DNA of 6,364 nucleotides from NCBI GenBank assembly GCA_945876925.1, contig CAMCQD010000107.1, positions 1 to 6,364 on the forward strand. The letters run 5' to 3'. Positions 1 to 6,004 of this stretch are shown here, one piece after another. The translations under genes and the position numbers were made by a program. The stretch comes from an uncultured Dermatophilus sp. Its GTDB lineage: Bacteria > Actinomycetota > Actinomycetes > Actinomycetales > Dermatophilaceae. Within the stretch, counting starts at the first letter, position 1; each line of letters begins with the position of its first letter. Below the pieces are notes generated by a model. That model was not told where the DNA came from and did not search any database. It saw only the letters and a list, made by a program, of their open reading frames with translations.

Positions 1-975
<975 letters not shown>

Positions 976-979
<4 letters not shown>

Positions 980-1302
980 GCCGCCCCCTGGTCCGCGAGC
1001 TCGATTCCGCAGGACTCCGACTGGCGCAGCGCGACTTCGATCCCGCTGACGCGGTACACGACCGGGTCGTGCATGGGCGCGCGCCGGGCCGCCAGCACCT
1101 TCGTGCCGGGGACGAATCCGAGATCGAATAGCCGCCGTGCCACCGCGGGCTCCAGGGCGGAGGAGAAACCGCTGATCGTCGCGGATTCGCCGACGGCCAG
1201 GGAGGCTAGCGTCGGTGCCCGGCGCCCGGTGCCTTCGCGTGCCCGGGCGGGCTCGTCAACGCAGACAACACGCCGGGAGAGCCGGCTGGAGACGACGGAC
1301 AT
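976..1302 (-). CDS. feoA: FeoA, small SH3-like partner of FeoB
   Basis: A 108-residue cytosolic protein of the FeoA family, an SH3-like beta-barrel that supports FeoB-dependent ferrous iron uptake, probably by contacting FeoB or its GTPase domain. The FeoA core runs from about residue 31 to 103: TLASLAVGESATISGF, then ARRLFDLGFVPGTKV, then the final strands with VVYRVSGIEVALR. The RRLFDLGFVPG stretch is the most typical family segment. FeoA proteins are usually 75-85 residues. This one has about 30 extra N-terminal residues, Arg-rich with one Cys (residue 14). There is no ATG or GTG between the first codon and the core, so the ATG at 1302 is favoured. It has AAGGGG nine bases upstream. Its stop overlaps the feoB start by four bases, so the two are surely co-transcribed and probably translationally coupled. 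No feoC-like gene lies upstream. Confidence 0.95.
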
Positions 1303-1326
1303 GGTGCACGACCCCTTCGTGATGCG

Positions 1327-1360
1327 TAGCTGGCCGATACGGCCAGTTATCGGTCAGCTA
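1327..1360. promoter_or_regulatory. 13-bp-arm inverted repeat in the feoA upstream region
   Basis: The left arm TAGCTGGCCGATA (1327-1339) and right arm TATCGGTCAGCTA (1348-1360) are complementary over 13 positions with one mismatch, around an 8-base centre. It begins 24 bases upstream of the feoA ATG, between that start and the iron box. As DNA it could be an operator for a dimeric regulator. As RNA it could be a stable leader hairpin, possibly protecting the transcript or attenuating it. No run of T follows it in the feoA direction, so a classical intrinsic terminator is unlikely. The repeat is seen directly; its role is inferred. Confidence 0.65.
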
Positions 1361-1364
1361 AGAC

Positions 1365-1383
1365 TAAGACAAGGCTCACCTTG
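1365..1383 (-). promoter_or_regulatory. Candidate IdeR/DmdR (DtxR-family) iron box
   Basis: On the plus strand the site reads TAAGACAAGGCTCACCTTG. Compared with the actinobacterial iron-box form TTAGGTTAGGCTCACCTAA, 13 of 19 positions agree, including an unbroken AGGCTCACCT core. Against the degenerate form with W and S positions, 15 of 19 agree. It lies about 60 bases upstream of the feoA start, where a promoter is expected. In this family the regulator binds DNA with Fe(II) and represses uptake genes, so feoAB should be switched on by iron shortage. I could not define a convincing -35/-10 pair. Confidence 0.72.
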
Positions 1384-1731
1384 CTCTTGTAACAGGCAGC
1401 GCGCAAGCCCGGTTCTGCCACCGGCCGCCTCCGCGAGCACCGGCCCGCGCCGCCCGCGCCCCGGACGGCACCCGCCCTCCCCCCGGAATCGCCCGGCGAA
1501 AAAGCAGTTCACCTAGGGGTGGCGGGGCCGCAGGCACCTGCGCGGCGGGGCCGCCCCCCGGCGCGGGCGGCCAGGCGATGGCACTTATGTGGCGTTGGCA
1601 ACATTCCCGGAGCGCCGGTCGTATTAACTACGCACCGGAATTGAACACCCCGGAGGGGACTGCGAGCCCCCAGGACCCGCGGGGCAGCGGGCCGGCACCG
1701 GGCCGGCGGGCGGCTCGGGTATACCGGTGGC
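1384..1731. other. Divergent intergenic region, feoA to argE-like gene; no gene seen
   Basis: These 348 bases separate two divergent genes and are very GC-rich. I see no supported gene. Visible structure is an 11-bp direct repeat GGCGGGGCCGC (1521-1531 and 1544-1554) around the imperfect palindrome CGCAGGCACCTGCG (1530-1543). There is also a TATTAA hexamer near 1622 and TATACC at 1720-1725. The last sits seven bases before the downstream ATG and could be the -10 of a leaderless transcript, but no good -35 accompanies it. Confidence 0.5.
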
Positions 1732-2901
1732 ATGACTTCCGTGCCGCGCTCGCTCGGCTGGCTCACCCGGCTCGTCGCCCTCGACACCACGAGTCACCTG
1801 CCGAACCTGGACCTCATCGACCTGGTGGCCGGTGAATGCCGCCGCCTCGCCCTGACCCCGCACGTGTTCCCCTCACCCGACGGCACCAAAGCGAATCTCG
1901 TGGTAACCGTACCTGATTCGAACGGCGGAACCACCGGCGGGGTGCTGTTGTCCGGGCACACCGACGTCGTCCCGGTGACCGGGCAGGCATGGACCGGCGA
2001 CCCGTTCACCCTCCGCCAGCAGGACGGCAAGCTGATCGGCCGCGGGGTCGCCGACATGAAGGGGTACCTCGCGGTATGCGTCGAGGCGCTGGAGCGGTTC
2101 GCCGCAGCCCGGCTGCGCGAGCCGCTGCATCTCACGCTCACCTACGACGAGGAGCCGGGCTGCATCGGCGGCGCCGCGCTCATGGGGCAGATCGCCAGCC
2201 TGGGAATCCGGCCGTCGATGGCACTCATCGGCGAGCCCACCTCGATGGAAGTGGTGTCATTCCACAAGTCGTCCAACCGGGTGCGGGTGCGGTTCACCGG
2301 CGCGGAGGCGCATTCCTCGCTGACGCCGCGAGGCGTGAACGCCGTCGAATACGCCGCCGAAATGGTCGTCTTCCTGCGCGGCATCGCCGACCGGTGGCGC
2401 ACCCAGGGCCCCTTCGACGAGGGGTATGTGGTGCCGTATTCGACCCTGTCGGTCAACACCATCGCAGGCGGCACTGCCGGGAACATCATCGCCGGGGCGT
2501 GCGAGCTCACCGTTGACTACCGCACCATCGAACAGGACGATCCGCAGCAGGTGCTTGCCGAGGTACGCGCCAAGGCAGCCGGGCTCTCTGCGCGGATGGC
2601 CCAGGTGCGCCCGGGGGCGGGTGCGGAGGTCGAGGTACTCGCTCAGGCACCCGGCCTGGCAAACCACGGATCAGCAGCAGCCGCGCTAGCCACCGTCATC
2701 GGCGCAGCCCCGGACGGGCCCAAAGTCGCCTACGGCACCGAAGCCGGCCAGTTCCACCAGGCCGGAATCGACGCCATCGTCTGCGGACCCGGCGACATCG
2801 CCCAGGCCCACACCGCCGACGAATGGATCACCCTCGACCAGATCCTCACCGCCGAGCGCTACCTCGACGCCCTCCTCACCCGCATGACCACCGGCACCTG
2901 A
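1732..2901 (+). CDS. argE: ArgE-type acetylornithine deacetylase (M20 metallo-amidohydrolase)
   Basis: A 389-residue cytosolic enzyme of the M20/ArgE-DapE family. These are usually di-zinc hydrolases that cut an N-acyl group from an amino acid. ArgE converts N-acetylornithine to ornithine and acetate in arginine synthesis. By family comparison the metal ligands are His76 in SGHTDVVPV, bridging Asp108 in GRGVADMKG, Glu141 after the catalytic base Glu140 in TYDEEPG, Glu168 in IGEPT and His360 in AQAHTADEW. Asp78 is the conserved helper. The inserted dimerisation domain (about 180-295) carries the conserved GAEAHSS with His194. Length matches the family (about 380-400). No frameshift or missing residue is seen. 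The ATG at 1732 has only a weak GGTGG directly before it; GTG at 1741 is the alternative. It stands alone, without arg-cluster genes. Many actinomycetes make ornithine through ArgJ, so the true substrate may be another acylated amino acid. Confidence 0.9.
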   Translation: MTSVPRSLGWLTRLVALDTTSHLPNLDLIDLVAGECRRLALTPHVFPSPDGTKANLVVTVPDSNGGTTGGVLLSGHTDVVPVTGQAWTGDPFTLRQQDGKLIGRGVADMKGYLAVCVEALERFAAARLREPLHLTLTYDEEPGCIGGAALMGQIASLGIRPSMALIGEPTSMEVVSFHKSSNRVRVRFTGAEAHSSLTPRGVNAVEYAAEMVVFLRGIADRWRTQGPFDEGYVVPYSTLSVNTIAGGTAGNIIAGACELTVDYRTIEQDDPQQVLAEVRAKAAGLSARMAQVRPGAGAEVEVLAQAPGLANHGSAAAALATVIGAAPDGPKVAYGTEAGQFHQAGIDAIVCGPGDIAQAHTADEWITLDQILTAERYLDALLTRMTTGT

Positions 2902-2944
2902 CCAGGCCCCCAGCAAGCACCCCACCCGGCGCATGCGGGCCTGG
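2902..2944 (+). terminator. Inverted repeat directly after the argE-like stop, possible terminator
   Basis: CCAGGCCC (2902-2909) and GGGCCTGG (2937-2944) form perfect 8-bp arms around a 27-base centre. The left arm starts at the first base after the stop codon. There is no U-run, as is common for high-GC actinomycete terminators. The position fits transcription ending or 3'-end protection. The long loop lowers confidence. Confidence 0.45.
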
Positions 2945-3269
2945 CGGCGCAGGCTTGGCGGGGCTTCCTGCGCGGGATGCTCCCTGCCTTTCTGACGAAG
3001 GATGGAGCGGTTTACTGCACCTTTCTCCGCGCGCACGGGCGGCAACGGCAGCAGCAAGCACCGTGATACGGCATGCAGCGGCGAATGGGTCATGCGGGAT
3101 CCGAGAAGGTGCCGAGCCTGCGGTGAACCTATTCCGGGGCGAGGGGCTTCGTTTTCACTGGACGCGATAAGGGAGCCGCGCCAAGTCCGGGTCGCCCGCA
3201 ATTCCGCGATTACCTGCCGCTAGCCCGATCCGCAGCGCGCACAGCCACCCGGTTCGCGCGTCTTAATCG
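2945..3269. other. Gene-free stretch between the argE-like gene and the gene at 3358-3801
   Basis: I find no supported gene here. Short open frames exist on both strands, but they lack Shine-Dalgarno sites and recognisable sequence. The best of them (rightward, 3002-3223) has one CxxC in RRCRACGEPIPG that recalls zinc-ribbon proteins, but no second cysteine pair. GC content is somewhat lower around 3120-3220 than in the coding parts. The stretch could hold an eroded gene, but nothing proves it. Confidence 0.4.
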
Positions 3270-3308
3270 GGCAGGGGGCAGGGTCAGTGACCCAGGATCC
3301 TGCCTGCC
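3270..3308. terminator. Nested inverted repeats, possible bidirectional terminator
   Basis: GGCAGG (3270-3275, again 3277-3282) can pair with CCTGCC (3299-3304 or 3303-3308). Inside lies the perfect palindrome GGGTCAGTGACCC (3281-3293), followed at once by AGGATCCT (3294-3301). The cluster sits between two convergent genes, just beyond the 3' end of the leftward gene, where a terminator serving both directions would be expected. No T-run flanks it. Confidence 0.4.
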
Positions 3309-3315
3309 GTTAGCC

Positions 3316-3343
3316 TGGCGGCCAGACCGCGTGCGGGGCGGGC
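3316..3343. repeat. 28-bp direct repeat, copy 1 (downstream of the 3358-3801 gene)
   Basis: This copy is identical over 28 bases to 3376-3403 and begins exactly 60 bases from it. It starts TGGCGGCCAGACC and ends GGGGCGGGC. It lies in the 3' flank of the leftward gene. Read on in that gene's frame past its TGA, the sequence gives SRAAT, then the same PAPHAVWPP as in the gene, then Gly and a TAA stop. Confidence 0.95.
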
Positions 3344-3357
3344 GTAGCAGCCCGGCT

Positions 3358-3801
3358 TCAGGGGCGGGAAAGGCGTGGCGGCCAGACCGCGTGCGGGGCG
3401 GGCTCGGGGCCGAGGCGGCCGAGTTCCTTGCCGACCAGGTACGCCAGGGTCAGATCGAGCAGATCTCCTGACATGGGGTTCCCGTCCTGGCAGCCCTCAT
3501 CATAAGCCGTATACACATCCTCGGCGTACGGGATGCTCACATCCCGCCCGTCGGAGAGGGGGCCGGCAATGCGGTCCATCGCGATCTGCAGGACGTAGAA
3601 GGACACGAGCATTCCCTCATCGGGAACCGGATCGGGAATACGTTCGCTGGTGGCGACGAAGATCAGTTCACGATCGGAATCGGTGAGCCCGGAAAGCTCC
3701 ATCGGGCCGGCGTGGAACCAGCGCACCTCCCCGGTCACGGGGTGCCCCAGATGCGTTGCCGCTGCCCGGAGCAGGGGGGAGAGCCCGAAGCTGCCCGTCA
3801 T
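3358..3801 (-). CDS. Uncharacterised protein of 147 residues
   Basis: I do not recognise this protein. The coding call is firm: the ATG at 3801 is preceded by GGAGGAGG six bases upstream, one of the strongest ribosome sites in the window, and codon use is typical of the genome. The product is acidic and soluble, with no signal peptide or membrane segment. Its parts are an N-terminal helix-like stretch LSPLLRAAATHLG (8-20), a likely beta region EVRWFHAGPMEL, a Pro/Asp turn ERIPDPVPDEG (53-63), a hydrophobic segment MLVSFYVLQIAMDRIAGP (64-81) and a late helix DLLDLTLAYLVGKELGRLG. The single Cys is in YDEGCQDGNPMSGD. The tail PAPHAVWPPRLSRP comes partly from the 28-bp repeat, so the native C-terminus may have differed. 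It is a single gene, divergent from telA and convergent with the argE-like gene. A role in anion resistance would be a guess. Confidence 0.82.
   Translation of the reverse strand: MTGSFGLSPLLRAAATHLGHPVTGEVRWFHAGPMELSGLTDSDRELIFVATSERIPDPVPDEGMLVSFYVLQIAMDRIAGPLSDGRDVSIPYAEDVYTAYDEGCQDGNPMSGDLLDLTLAYLVGKELGRLGPEPAPHAVWPPRLSRP
3376..3403. repeat. 28-bp direct repeat, copy 2 (inside the 3' end of the 3358-3801 gene)
   Basis: Second copy of the 28-bp repeat. On the minus strand it encodes residues 134-142 (PAPHAVWPP) of the leftward gene, followed by RLSRP and the TGA stop. The 60-base spacing is a multiple of three, so both copies are in one phase. This suggests a local duplication that changed the C-terminal tail. 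Confidence 0.95.
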
Positions 3802-3807
3802 CGTGAA

Positions 3808-3815
3808 CCTCCTCC
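3808..3815 (-). promoter_or_regulatory. Strong ribosome binding site fixing the 3801 start
   Basis: On the minus strand GGAGGAGG lies six bases before the ATG at 3801. It decides the start and supports a true gene. Further upstream, GCTGGGT and ACCCAGC (arms at 3855-3861 and 3832-3838) could form a leader hairpin whose loop holds a second GGAGG; no start codon follows that one at a useful distance. Confidence 0.85.
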
Positions 3816-3960
3816 TGACCGCGGTATCTCCGCTGGGTTCCGCCTCCTATCGGCACCCAGCCGCGATCCTTGAGTACGCACCCCCCTCTTTTTCACCAGA
3901 CCCTATGTCCTGGAATAGAACTGACTTCGACACACTAACCGCGCCGCGCAATCGCGCACT

Positions 3961-4045
3961 GCCCCGCTGACCGGCGTGTCACGCCCTCCGGGGCAGGTGC
4001 GAGCGGGCCTGTCCGCACCAGGCGGCGCCGCTGCGCGCTAGCGGC
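3961..4045 (+). promoter_or_regulatory. Three consecutive inverted repeats upstream of telA
   Basis: Element 1 (3961-3994) has outer arms GCCCCG and CGGGGC around the perfect palindrome GGCGTGTCACGCC (3973-3985). Element 2 (3996-4019) pairs GGTGCG with CGCACC. Element 3 (4027-4045) pairs GCCGCT with AGCGGC around a 7-base loop. They follow one another with gaps of 1 and 7 bases and end about 40 bases before the telA ribosome site. They could be operators or a folded mRNA leader. At this GC content single 6-bp arms arise often by chance; element 1 is the most convincing. No clear promoter hexamers were found in 3860-3960. Confidence 0.45.
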
Positions 4046-4086
4046 GGGGTGTGGAACAGTTGGATGAGCAACCAGTCCGTGAGCCC

Positions 4087-4092
4087 AAGGAG
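4087..4092 (+). promoter_or_regulatory. Ribosome binding site choosing the telA start
   Basis: AAGGAG lies four bases before the ATG at 4097. The frame is open further upstream, with GTG at 4049 and ATG at 4064, but neither has a comparable site, and the extra residues do not resemble the family. The start at 4097 is therefore preferred. Confidence 0.85.
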
Positions 4093-4096
4093 AGTC

Positions 4097-5311
4097 ATGT
4101 CGACCCCGCCACTGCAGCCCCCGGAGCCAGTGCTGACCCTCGAGGCGCCACCGGCTCCCAAGGCCATCTCCGCCACCGCGGCTCCCAAGATGGCCCCTGC
4201 CGTGCCCGAGGAGGCGATCCCCGTCCTCGACGCCAAGGTCGACGAGTACCTGACCGGCCTCAGCGCGGCCGCGACCAAGTCGCCCGAGTTCGAGACCAAG
4301 GCCGCCGATCTGCGCACCATGGGCGACGCCGACATCCGCCGGGCCGCCGAATCGAGCAACCGCCTGCTGCAGGCCCCCGTCAAGGCCCTCAAGGCCGGCG
4401 AGATCAGCGCCGACTCCAAGGTGAGCAACACCCTGCTCGAACTGCGCCGCACCGTCGAGGAACTCGACCCGGGCAAGGCCAGCATCGGCAAGCGCGTGCT
4501 GGGCTTCATCCCGATGGGCGGCAAGGTCACCGACTACTTCCGCCGCTACGAGTCCAGCCAGAAGCAGCTCGACGCGATCTTGCACTCCCTGCGCAGCGGC
4601 CAGGACGAGCTGCAGCGTGACAACGCGGCCCTCAACCTCGAGAAGCAGCAGCTGTGGGACTCGATGGGCCGGCTCAACCAGTACGTGTACATCGCCGAGC
4701 GGCTGGATGCGAAGATCGCCGCCCAGATCGCCGAGCTGGACGTCACCGACCCCGAGCGGGCCAAGGCGATGCGCGAGGACGTGCTGTTCTACGTCCGCCA
4801 GAAGCACCAGGACCTGCTCACCCAGCTGGCCGTGTCGATCCAGAACTACCTGGCCATCGACGTCATCATCAAGAACAACATCGAGCTGATCAAGGGCGTC
4901 GACCGGGCCTCGACCACCACCTTGTCAGCGCTGCGCACGGCCGTGATCGTGGCGCAGGCGCTGAACAACCAGAAGCTCGTCCTGGAGCAGATCACCGCGC
5001 TCAACGTGACGACGTCCAACCTCATCCAGTCGACGTCGGAGATGCTGCGCGACAACTCGATCTCCATCCAGCAGCAGGCCGCGAGCGCGACTATCGGGCT
5101 GCCGCAGCTGCAGGCGGCGTTCCAGAACATCTACCAGACCATGGACGCGATCGATCAGTTCAAGGTCGAGGCGCTGGACACCATGGCCCAGACCATCGGC
5201 ACCCTGGAGGGTGAGGTGGCCAAGTCGCGCGAGTATCTCAACCGGGTCTCCCAGGCTGACCAGCGCAACCGCACCGGCACGCTGGATCTTGGCGGCGGGC
5301 AGCGGCTCTGA
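4097..5311 (+). CDS. telA: TelA/KlaA-family toxic anion resistance protein
   Basis: A 404-residue soluble, mostly helical protein of the TelA family (Pfam TelA), named from tellurite-resistance genes of plasmid RK2 and also found as Bacillus YaaN/YceH. The molecular activity is unsettled; family members are linked to tellurite and cell-envelope stress. Residues 1-40 are Pro/Ala-rich and probably disordered. Family-typical segments follow: LLELRRTVEELDPGK (113-127), the GFIPMGGKVTDYFRRYESSQKQLD block (136-159), DNAALNLEKQQLWDSMGRLNQYVYIAERLD (175-204), and the conserved core RQKHQDLLTQLAVSIQNYLAIDVIIKNNIELIKGVDRAS (234-272). After this comes a long helical, coiled-coil-like C-terminal half ending near 390. 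There is no signal peptide or transmembrane segment. The length is normal. It is the first gene of an apparent operon: the next starts 12 bases after its stop. Confidence 0.95.
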   Translation: MSTPPLQPPEPVLTLEAPPAPKAISATAAPKMAPAVPEEAIPVLDAKVDEYLTGLSAAATKSPEFETKAADLRTMGDADIRRAAESSNRLLQAPVKALKAGEISADSKVSNTLLELRRTVEELDPGKASIGKRVLGFIPMGGKVTDYFRRYESSQKQLDAILHSLRSGQDELQRDNAALNLEKQQLWDSMGRLNQYVYIAERLDAKIAAQIAELDVTDPERAKAMREDVLFYVRQKHQDLLTQLAVSIQNYLAIDVIIKNNIELIKGVDRASTTTLSALRTAVIVAQALNNQKLVLEQITALNVTTSNLIQSTSEMLRDNSISIQQQAASATIGLPQLQAAFQNIYQTMDAIDQFKVEALDTMAQTIGTLEGEVAKSREYLNRVSQADQRNRTGTLDLGGGQRL

Positions 5312-5323
5312 GAGGCGATTGCC

Positions 5324-5971
5324 GTGTTCGGGGACTTCCTCGCCCGCATGGGCGGCGGGCGCCGGGACCCGGAACCCGCGGTCCCGGCGCCGTCGGGCCC
5401 GCCCTCGGCCGAGACGCTGCTGGCCGCGCTGGAGGCCACCGAGGCACTGGTCACCACGGACTCGGTGCCCTCCCCGGTGACGGCGCGGGTGCTGCGCGTC
5501 ACGCAAACCGTGCGGGACACCATCCCGCGCCTGGACGATCTGGGCGCGGGCAGCGCCACAGCCTACAACGGCATGGCCACCGCGACGGACTACCTGCCCG
5601 ACGCGGTCAACGGATACCTGCGGCTGCCGCGGCGGTTCGCCGATACCCGTCCGGTTGATGCGGGGCGGACCCCGCTGATGGTCCTGGTCGATCAGCTCGA
5701 TCTGCTCGGGGCCACCATGGACCGGGTGTTCGACGCGGTCCACCGCGACGACGCCAACGCGCTGGTCGCCCACGGGCGTTTCCTCGCCGAGAAGTTCGGC
5801 CGCGGGACGAGCACCGGCGAGCTGCGGATCGGCGAGGGCGAGACTGCCCTGCCGGCTCAGCCCCCGATGCCCGAAAATGGGCCTGCGGCCGCCGAGCCCG
5901 GGGCAAAGGCCGCGCCCGGGCCGGCCGCTGACCCTGAGCGGCTGAGCCCGCCCAGCTCGCTGGACCTGTGA
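5324..5971 (+). CDS. TelA-linked small protein, possibly XpaC-like
   Basis: A 215-residue protein starting with GTG at 5324, 12 bases after the telA stop, with GAGAGG eight bases upstream; an ATG at codon 9 is the alternative. Residues 29-160 look folded and helical: SAETLLAALEATEAL, RVLRVTQTVRDTIPRL, then TATDYLPDAVNGYLRLP (86-102), then TPLMVLVDQLDLLGATMDRVFDAV (116-139) and LVAHGRFLAEKFG. The order DYLP...YLxLP, then a helix, then a final FLxxKF resembles the C-terminal part of XpaC proteins, which commonly sit beside TelA. The usual XpaC N-terminal membrane segments are absent, so this assignment is tentative and rests partly on context. Residues 161-215 are a Pro/Ala/Gly-rich, probably disordered tail. 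XpaC proteins are named from a phosphatase-substrate phenotype; a true enzymatic role is unproven. That this is a gene of the telA operon is firm; the family is not. Confidence 0.8.
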   Translation: MFGDFLARMGGGRRDPEPAVPAPSGPPSAETLLAALEATEALVTTDSVPSPVTARVLRVTQTVRDTIPRLDDLGAGSATAYNGMATATDYLPDAVNGYLRLPRRFADTRPVDAGRTPLMVLVDQLDLLGATMDRVFDAVHRDDANALVAHGRFLAEKFGRGTSTGELRIGEGETALPAQPPMPENGPAAAEPGAKAAPGPAADPERLSPPSSLDL

Positions 5972-6004
5972 GCACCCGCTGATCGCACGACATGAGGTAA
6001 CCCA

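Noticed and set aside
1504..1516. GTTCACCTAG, similar to half of an iron box
   Set aside because: Only the right half (CACCTA) matches. The left half has no TTAGG-like sequence, and it lies about 200 bases from either flanking gene.
1509..1790. Minus-strand frame across the feoA-argE intergenic region
   Set aside because: Its product is low-complexity Arg/Pro, its start lies inside the argE-like gene, and no ribosome site is seen.
3002..3223. Short rightward frame with RRCRACGEPIPG, recalling a zinc ribbon
   Set aside because: Only one CxxC pair is present, no second pair follows in frame, and no ribosome site precedes it. At most it is an eroded fragment.
3241..3275. GGTTCGCGCG followed by a pairing-like GGGC, recalling the T-arm of a tRNA
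   Set aside because: No acceptor, D or anticodon arms can be laid out around it, so it is not a tRNA gene.
4049..4096. Earlier telA starts at GTG 4049 or ATG 4064
   Set aside because: Neither has a good ribosome site, whereas ATG 4097 has AAGGAG. The extra residues are not TelA-like, and 4049 falls beside the third dyad.
3935..4807. A 290-codon minus-strand open frame across the telA start
   Set aside because: The composition is low-complexity Leu/Gly/Val typical of the complement of a helical GC-rich gene, and it would cover the whole telA promoter region.
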